Shown here: positions 59,599 through 64,000 of the stretch, in pieces
Layout: each line of letters starts with the position of its first letter
Position numbering within the stretch: position 1 is the stretch's first letter
NCBI RefSeq assembly: GCF_008087345.1
Contig: NZ_VHIB01000015.1
Coordinates: 1 to 64,000 of the forward strand
Source: Nocardioides caldifontis
Lineage (GTDB): Bacteria; Actinomycetota; Actinomycetes; Propionibacteriales; Nocardioidaceae
Direction: 5' to 3'
DNA length: 64,000 nucleotides
Made by a program: the position numbers and the translations under genes
The notes under the pieces: generated by a model
Seen by the model: only the letters and a program-made list of their open reading frames with translations
The model's database searches: none
What the model was told of the DNA's origin: nothing

Positions 59599-61683
59599 AT
59601 GGTCCTCTCCCGCCTGTCCCGCTGGTGCCACCGGCACCCGGTCGTCGTGGTCGCCTGCTGGGTGGCGGTGCTCGTCGGCGGGGTGCTGTCCGCGCCCGCC
59701 CTCTTCGAGCGGCTCTCCTCCGACGCCGGCGACCTGCCGGGGAGCGAGGCCACCGGCGCCGAGGAGCTCGTCGACGCCGCCTCGCCCTCCGGCGACACGA
59801 TCAGCGCGGTGCTCGTCGACGACGACCCCGCCGAGCTCCGCGGCGAGGTGCAGCGGGTCGCGGCCGAGGTCGCCGGGCTGCCGGGCGTGGCCGGGGTCGC
59901 CCACCCGTGGAGCGCCGACCGGCTCCCGGCCGCCGAGGACGGCACCGCAGCCCTGGTCTCGGTCGAGCTCGGCGGCGCCGAGGTCGAGGAGGTCGCCGAG
60001 GAGGCGGCCGGGCTGCTGCGTGGTGCCGACGTCGGCTCCGTCGAGGTCGGCGGCGGGCCGCTGCTCGACCTGGAGATGGAGGAACAGGCCGCGAAGGACC
60101 TCGCCACCGCCGAGGCGGTCTCGCTCCCGGTCGCGCTGCTGATCCTGGTCGTGCTGTTCGGCGGCATCGCCGGCGCCTCGGTGCCGGTGCTCGCGTCGCT
60201 GACCGCGATCGGTGGCACGTTGCTGACGCTCCTGGCGGTGAGCGCGCTGACCGACGTCTCGGTCTACGCGGTCAACGTGGTCACGATGCTGGGGCTCGGG
60301 CTCGCGATCGACTACGCGCTGCTCGTGGTCTCGCGCTACCGGCGCGAGCTGGGGCTCGGCTCGTCGCCGGCCGACGCGGTGGGCACGACGTTCGCGACGG
60401 CCGGCCGCACCGTGGTCTTCTCCGGGCTCACCGTGGCGGTCTCGCTGGCCGGGCTGCTGGTCTTCGCCGACCCGTTCCTCAGCTCGATGGGCGCGGCCAG
60501 CCTGGCGGTGGTGCTCCTCGACGTGGCCGCGGCGACGACGCTCGTCCCCGCGCTGCTACGGGTCTTCGGCCGCCGGATCAAGGCCGCCCCGGCCCCGCGC
60601 GGTGCGGGCCGCTGGGCGGGGTGGGCGCGCCGGGTCCGGCGTACCCCGGTGGTGGCGGCACTCGCCGCGGCCGCCGTGCTCGGGCTGACCGCCGTGCCCT
60701 TCCTCGGCGCGACGTTCGAGGACCCCGACGCCCGGTCCCTGCCGGAGTCCTCCGACTCGCGCCAGCTGGTGGAGACCGCCGAGCGGCACCTGCCCGGCGT
60801 CACCACCGAGCCGGTCACGGTCGTGGTCCGGGAGGAGCTCGGCCGGCAGGAGGCCACGGCGTACGCCGACCGGCTGGCCCACGTCGACGGGGTGGCCTCG
60901 GCACGGCTGCGCGAGGGCACTCCGGGGCTCACCGTCGTCGACCTCCTGCCGTCCGGCCCTACCCAGGGAGCCGTCGCCCGTCAGGTCGTGGAGGAGGTCC
61001 GGTCGCTGCCCTCGCCCGGGACGACGCTGGTCGCCGGCCCCGCCGCGGAGCTCGTGGACTACGGGGCGATGGTCCGCGACCGGCTGCCGCTGATGCTCGT
61101 CGTGCTCGGGGCCGGCACGTTCGTCCTGCTCTTCCTCTTCACCGGCTCCGTGCTGCTGCCGGTCAAGGCGCTGCTGATGAACACCCTGAGCCTGGCGGCC
61201 GCCTTCGGCGCGCTGGTCTGGGTCTTCCAGGACGGCCACCTGGCCGGGCTGCTCGGCACCGAGGCGGTGGGCAGCCTCAGCATCACCACCCCGGTGCTCG
61301 TCCTCGGGATCGCCTTCGGGCTCTCGATGGACTACGAGGTGTTCCTGCTCGGGGCGATCGGCGAGGCCCACCGGCAGACCGGCGACACCGACCTGGCCGT
61401 CGAGCAGGGGCTGCAGCGCACCGCCGGCATCATCACCGCCGCCGCGCTGCTGATGGTGGTCGTCTACGGCGCCTTCCTGCTCGGCGGGTTCGCCCCGGTC
61501 CAGCAGGTCGGCCTGGGGCTCGCGGTCGCCGTGGCGGTCGACGCGACCCTGGTCAGGCTGGTGCTGGTGCCGGCGGTGATGACGATGGCGGGGCGCTGGA
61601 ATTGGTGGGCCCCCCGGCCGCTGCGGTGGCTGCACGACCGGGTCGGGCTGGTCGAGGGGTCACCCACCCTCGACGCGCGGTGA
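59599..61683 (+). CDS. MMPL/RND-family exporter (module C)
   Basis: A 694-residue RND-type protein: helix 1 (HPVVVVACWVAVLVGGVLS), loop, helices 2-6 with LGLGLAIDYALLVVSRYRRE, a second loop, and helices 8-12 with IAFGLSMDYEVFLLGAIGEA. Both conserved Asp-Tyr motifs are present. ATG 59599 follows AAGGAG. Export of a lipid or lipophilic toxic compound is the family role. It has its own promoter with the dyad 88 bp upstream. The 3' end overlaps DUF3072 by 24 bp. Confidence 0.93.
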   Translation: MVLSRLSRWCHRHPVVVVACWVAVLVGGVLSAPALFERLSSDAGDLPGSEATGAEELVDAASPSGDTISAVLVDDDPAELRGEVQRVAAEVAGLPGVAGVAHPWSADRLPAAEDGTAALVSVELGGAEVEEVAEEAAGLLRGADVGSVEVGGGPLLDLEMEEQAAKDLATAEAVSLPVALLILVVLFGGIAGASVPVLASLTAIGGTLLTLLAVSALTDVSVYAVNVVTMLGLGLAIDYALLVVSRYRRELGLGSSPADAVGTTFATAGRTVVFSGLTVAVSLAGLLVFADPFLSSMGAASLAVVLLDVAAATTLVPALLRVFGRRIKAAPAPRGAGRWAGWARRVRRTPVVAALAAAAVLGLTAVPFLGATFEDPDARSLPESSDSRQLVETAERHLPGVTTEPVTVVVREELGRQEATAYADRLAHVDGVASARLREGTPGLTVVDLLPSGPTQGAVARQVVEEVRSLPSPGTTLVAGPAAELVDYGAMVRDRLPLMLVVLGAGTFVLLFLFTGSVLLPVKALLMNTLSLAAAFGALVWVFQDGHLAGLLGTEAVGSLSITTPVLVLGIAFGLSMDYEVFLLGAIGEAHRQTGDTDLAVEQGLQRTAGIITAAALLMVVVYGAFLLGGFAPVQQVGLGLAVAVAVDATLVRLVLVPAVMTMAGRWNWWAPRPLRWLHDRVGLVEGSPTLDAR

Positions 61684-61881
61684 GGCGTCCTGGAGCTCGT
61701 CGATGAGCCGTGACGCGTCGGCCTTGCTGAGCCGCTCGGGCACCTCGGTGCCGCTGTCGGTGGCCAGCGTCTGCAGGTAGGACAGCTGGCTCGCGGTGGC
61801 CGGCTCGTCGCCGGTCACCCACTGGTCGGGGTCTTTCGCGGCCGCACCGGAGGTCTTCGGGTTCTCGTTCGCTTCGCTCAT
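61660..61881 (-). CDS. DUF3072 protein
   Basis: A 73-residue protein: DPDQWVTGDEPATASQLSYL, then KADASRLIDELQ, matching the actinobacterial DUF3072 family (a small helical domain also found attached to other proteins). Function unknown. It converges with the MMPL gene. Confidence 0.88.
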   Translation of the reverse strand: MSEANENPKTSGAAAKDPDQWVTGDEPATASQLSYLQTLATDSGTEVPERLSKADASRLIDELQDASPRVEGG

Positions 61882-62015
61882 GTGTTCGAAGCTACCCAGG
61901 GACGTGGCGGACAACCTCGCGGTGCCGGATCAGTTCGAACGGCACCCTCGCGGCGCCGCCGAGGTGCAGCTCGAGCTGATCGATGATTCCGCGGCGGCCG
62001 GCACGTCCACAGCGC

Positions 62016-62765
62016 ATGAGGACCTTCGTGCTCGTCCCCGGCGCCGGCGGGGACCAGTGGTACTGGAGCCGCGTCGTACCCCTGCTCGAGCGGCGCGGCC
62101 ACCGCGCGGTCGCGGTGACGCTGCCCACAGGTGACGAGGGCGCCGGGCTCGAGGAGTACGCCGCAGCGGTGGTCGACGCGGCGCCTGACGGACCGGTGAC
62201 CCTGGTCGCCCAGTCGATGGGCGCCTACGCCGCGAGCATGGCCGCGACACGGCTCGACGTAGTCGACCTCGTGCTCGTGAACGCCATGGTCCCGGCGCCG
62301 GGCGAGACGCCGGGGGAGTGGTGGGACGCCGTCGGGCAGGAGGATGCCGCGGCCCGGCATGCGGCGGCGGAGGGGCGCCCGCCGGAGTTCGACCCGATGG
62401 GCGACTTCTTCCACGACGTGCCCGCCGAGGTCGTGGAGGAGGCGATGCGGCGGGGCGAGCCGCGGCAGGCCGAGCGCCCCTTCGGCGACCCCTGGCCGCT
62501 GGAGCGCTGGCCGGAGGTGCCGACCCGGGGCCTCGCCGGCGCGGACGACCGGCTCTTCCCCGCGGAGCTCCAGCAGCGCGTGGCCCGGGAGCGGCTGGGG
62601 CTCGCGCTCACCGTCGTGCCCGGCGGCCACCTGCTCGCGCTCGCGCAGCCGGAGGCGGTCGCCGACTTCCTCCAGGGATCAGGCGGTCCGGCCGCCCAGC
62701 CGCGGGAACTGGCTCAGCGAGAAGACCACCTCGACGGGGACCTCGAAGAACTCCGCGATCCGTAG
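62016..62765 (+). CDS. Alpha/beta hydrolase
   Basis: A 249-residue hydrolase: VLVPGAGGDQWYW (oxyanion region), nucleophile Ser in LVAQSMGAYAAS, LAGADDRLFP (acid) and VPGGHLLAL (His). It is like esterases of the MhpC or AB-hydrolase-6 group. The last part runs antisense over the XRE gene for 87 bp, so its true C terminus may be shorter in evolution. Substrate unknown. Confidence 0.88.
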   Translation: MRTFVLVPGAGGDQWYWSRVVPLLERRGHRAVAVTLPTGDEGAGLEEYAAAVVDAAPDGPVTLVAQSMGAYAASMAATRLDVVDLVLVNAMVPAPGETPGEWWDAVGQEDAAARHAAAEGRPPEFDPMGDFFHDVPAEVVEEAMRRGEPRQAERPFGDPWPLERWPEVPTRGLAGADDRLFPAELQQRVARERLGLALTVVPGGHLLALAQPEAVADFLQGSGGPAAQPRELAQREDHLDGDLEELRDP

Positions 62766-62921
62766 GGCGAGGTGCAGGCTCGGGCTGTACTCGCCGCGCT
62801 CGAGGTAGCCGATCGTCTGGTAGTGCACGTCGAGCGCGTCGGCCAGCTGGCGACGGGAGATCCCGCGCTCCGCCCGCAGCATGGCGATGCGGTTGTAGAC
62901 GGTGTCGTTGCCCAGGGCCAC
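62679..62921 (-). CDS. XRE-family transcriptional regulator
   Basis: An 80-residue single HTH: MLRAERGISRRQLADALDVH, then YQTIGYLERGEYSPSLHLAL (Cro/CI-type). GTG 62921 has GGAGC six bases upstream. It follows the ABC permease by 3 bp and is the last gene of the ABC operon, as often seen for small regulators of ABC-2 exporters. Confidence 0.9.
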   Translation of the reverse strand: MALGNDTVYNRIAMLRAERGISRRQLADALDVHYQTIGYLERGEYSPSLHLALRIAEFFEVPVEVVFSLSQFPRLGGRTA

Positions 62922-62924
62922 CGG

Positions 62925-63794
62925 TCAGCTCCACGCCTGCAGGGCGGCCTGCTTGCGGCTCTCGACGGCCGAGCCGGACTCCTTGCGCGCCATCGCCAGC
63001 AGGATCCGTGGGGCGAGCGCGAGGCCGACGACGCCCCACAGCCCGAGGACGGCGAACGTCTCCCAGGTGTGGAACTCGCCGCCGAGCTCGGCCGCAGCGG
63101 CGGACTCGGGCAGGATCGCGTCGCGCATCCCCGCGCCCAACCAGTAGACGGGAAAGACCAGCGCGATCGGCTGGACCCAGTCGGGCATCCCGGTGATCGG
63201 GTAGAAGATGCCGGAGATCGCGACGAGCACGACCATCGGCAGGAAGCTGAGGCCGAACCCCGCGCCCGACGACTTCACCAGGGCGCCGACGATCGCGCCC
63301 CACGGCATCGTGGCCGCCATCCCCAGCAGGAAGACCGCGAGCAGCATCAGCCAGCCGCGCAGCGGGACGTCGGCGACCCCGGGCACCAGGAACAGCCCCG
63401 CGACGACGAAGATGACCAGCCCCAGCAGCGTGCCGAGGATCGCGAGGACCACCCGGGCGACGAGGTAGCCGACCATCCCGTTGGGCGTCGACTTCGCCCG
63501 GAGCAGCGTCCCGTCCTCCCGCTCCACGGCGAGCGTCTGGGCGGTGGCCATCCAGCCGCCCATCGCGACGTTCATGCCGATCAGCCCGGGGACGGTGGCG
63601 AGCGCCAGCGAGAACCCGGTGCCTGACAGGTCGGAGTCGCGCTGGAACCACAGGACCGCGACGAACGCCGCGTTGACGGTGACGATCCAGACCTGGTCGG
63701 CGCGGTTGGTGAGGCTCTGGGCCATCTCGATGAAGCCGCGGCGCACCCCGAGCCGGGCGGCCACGACGACCGGGTCGGCGGTCGGGCTCCTCAT
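62925..63794 (-). CDS. ABC-2-type transporter permease
   Basis: A 289-residue membrane protein with six helices (VWIVTVNAAFVAVLWF, LALATVPGLIGMNVAMGG, LVARVVLAILGTLLGLVI, GWLMLLAVFLLGMAATM, SFLPMVVLVAISGIFYP, FAVLGLWGVVGLALAPR), typical of DrrB-like exporters. It overlaps the ATPase stop by ATGA and has a GGAGG ribosome site. It works with the ATPase encoded upstream. Confidence 0.91.
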   Translation of the reverse strand: MRSPTADPVVVAARLGVRRGFIEMAQSLTNRADQVWIVTVNAAFVAVLWFQRDSDLSGTGFSLALATVPGLIGMNVAMGGWMATAQTLAVEREDGTLLRAKSTPNGMVGYLVARVVLAILGTLLGLVIFVVAGLFLVPGVADVPLRGWLMLLAVFLLGMAATMPWGAIVGALVKSSGAGFGLSFLPMVVLVAISGIFYPITGMPDWVQPIALVFPVYWLGAGMRDAILPESAAAAELGGEFHTWETFAVLGLWGVVGLALAPRILLAMARKESGSAVESRKQAALQAWS

Positions 63795-64000
63795 CGGACC
63801 ACCTCCAAGCCCTGGGCGGTCGCATCGCGCTCGCCGGACTCGAACCTCTGCACCAGGGCCATGTAGCTGTCCTCCAAGGTCGCCCGTCTCACCTCGAGGT
63901 CGGCGACCTCCTCGCCGTACTGGGCGAAGAGCTCGCGGACGAACGCGGTGGCCGCGTCGGTCGCGTGCACGAAGAACTCGCCGTTGCGGCTCCACCGGAC
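63791..64000 (-). CDS. ABC transporter ATP-binding protein, C-terminal part (start beyond window)
   Basis: The last 69 residues are open to the right edge of the window: VRWSRNGEFFVHATDAATAF, then LFAQYGEEVADLEVRRATLE and a DSYMALV end, matching the C-terminal regulatory part of DrrA-type ATPases. Its stop overlaps the permease start (ATGA). The Walker motifs lie outside. Confidence 0.85.
   Translation of the reverse strand, partial: VRWSRNGEFFVHATDAATAFVRELFAQYGEEVADLEVRRATLEDSYMALVQRFESGERDATAQGLEVVR

Noticed and set aside
1-64000. CRISPR arrays, transposases, rRNA genes or a large biosynthetic cluster
   Set aside because: None was found: no regular repeat-spacer pattern, no DDE or tyrosine/serine recombinase motifs, and no PKS or NRPS modules.

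Overview
The window is very GC-rich, densely packed DNA from an actinobacterium. The codon bias, frequent GTG starts, a DUF222/13E12 HNH nuclease, F420-type LLM oxidoreductase, MMPL transporters, DUF3072, DUF5999 and HXXEE proteins point to the Nocardioidaceae (Nocardioides-like). That assignment is inference, because no rRNA is present. There is one tRNA gene, tRNA-Lys(TTT), and no CRISPR array, insertion sequence, origin or phage block was seen. Many genes are joined by ATGA or GTGA stop/start overlaps. Layout: 1-5.1 kb holds the end of an HNH gene, a P450 pseudogene, and a sensor kinase paired with a receiver-glutaredoxin-like-thioredoxin-reductase-like fusion. 5.2-9.5 kb holds a large DUF3604 protein, a cupin and an SRPBCC protein. 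9.5-17.8 kb is a MacB-like ABC exporter beside a PAS/GAF sensor kinase, a degenerate kinase, a NarL-type regulator, a GNAT and an HXXEE membrane protein. 18.2-22.5 kb is a reverse-strand redox operon (Fe-S protein, FAD oxidase, 110-aa protein, LLM oxidoreductase). 22.7-26.7 kb is an MMPL transporter divergent from a kinase/regulator pair. 26.8-32.6 kb is a second redox operon (gluconate-dehydrogenase-subunit-3-like, GMC oxidoreductase, GlcD-GlcF fusion) with an IclR regulator. 32.7-36 kb has a small monooxygenase, an azoreductase/MarR divergent pair, a secreted phosphoesterase and a small secreted protein. 36.6-39.4 kb is an OmpR regulator-kinase-lipoprotein operon resembling mtrA-mtrB-lpqB. 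39.4-45.3 kb is a mosaic of STAS/ATPase-like genes, a HAD hydrolase, a copper-binding four-helix protein, a molybdopterin oxidoreductase with a helical partner, and three gene remnants. 45.3-52.5 kb has the tRNA, a Thr-rich secreted protein plus protein O-mannosyltransferase, small genes, an APC permease, a GH16-like secreted protein and a single receiver protein. 52.5-57 kb has a frameshifted LuxR/LAL regulator and a large uncharacterised membrane protein. 57-61.7 kb is a third kinase/regulator pair plus MMPL exporter. 61.7-64 kb has DUF3072, an alpha/beta hydrolase, and an ABC-2 exporter with an XRE regulator. The unifying pattern is three paralogous modules, each made of a HisKA_3 kinase, a LuxR-HTH response regulator and an adjacent exporter (ABC, MMPL, MMPL). 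Each has its own 18-bp dyad with 8-2-8 architecture in the promoter of the exporter and/or kinase: CTCCTCCTCGAGGAGGAG (twice), GGTGGTGCCAGCACCACC (once, in a shared divergent region) and GTCCTCACCCGTGAGGAC (plus a degenerate copy). The LuxR-type LAL regulator also has a 16-bp dyad nearby. This looks like a set of insulated envelope-stress or drug-export circuits with diverged operator codes. Other notable points are a kinase whose phospho-accepting His is replaced by Gln, matched IclR operators, paired MarR operators 33 bp apart, a hairpin that covers the ribosome site of the copper-protein gene, and an in-frame TGA early in a membrane-protein gene.
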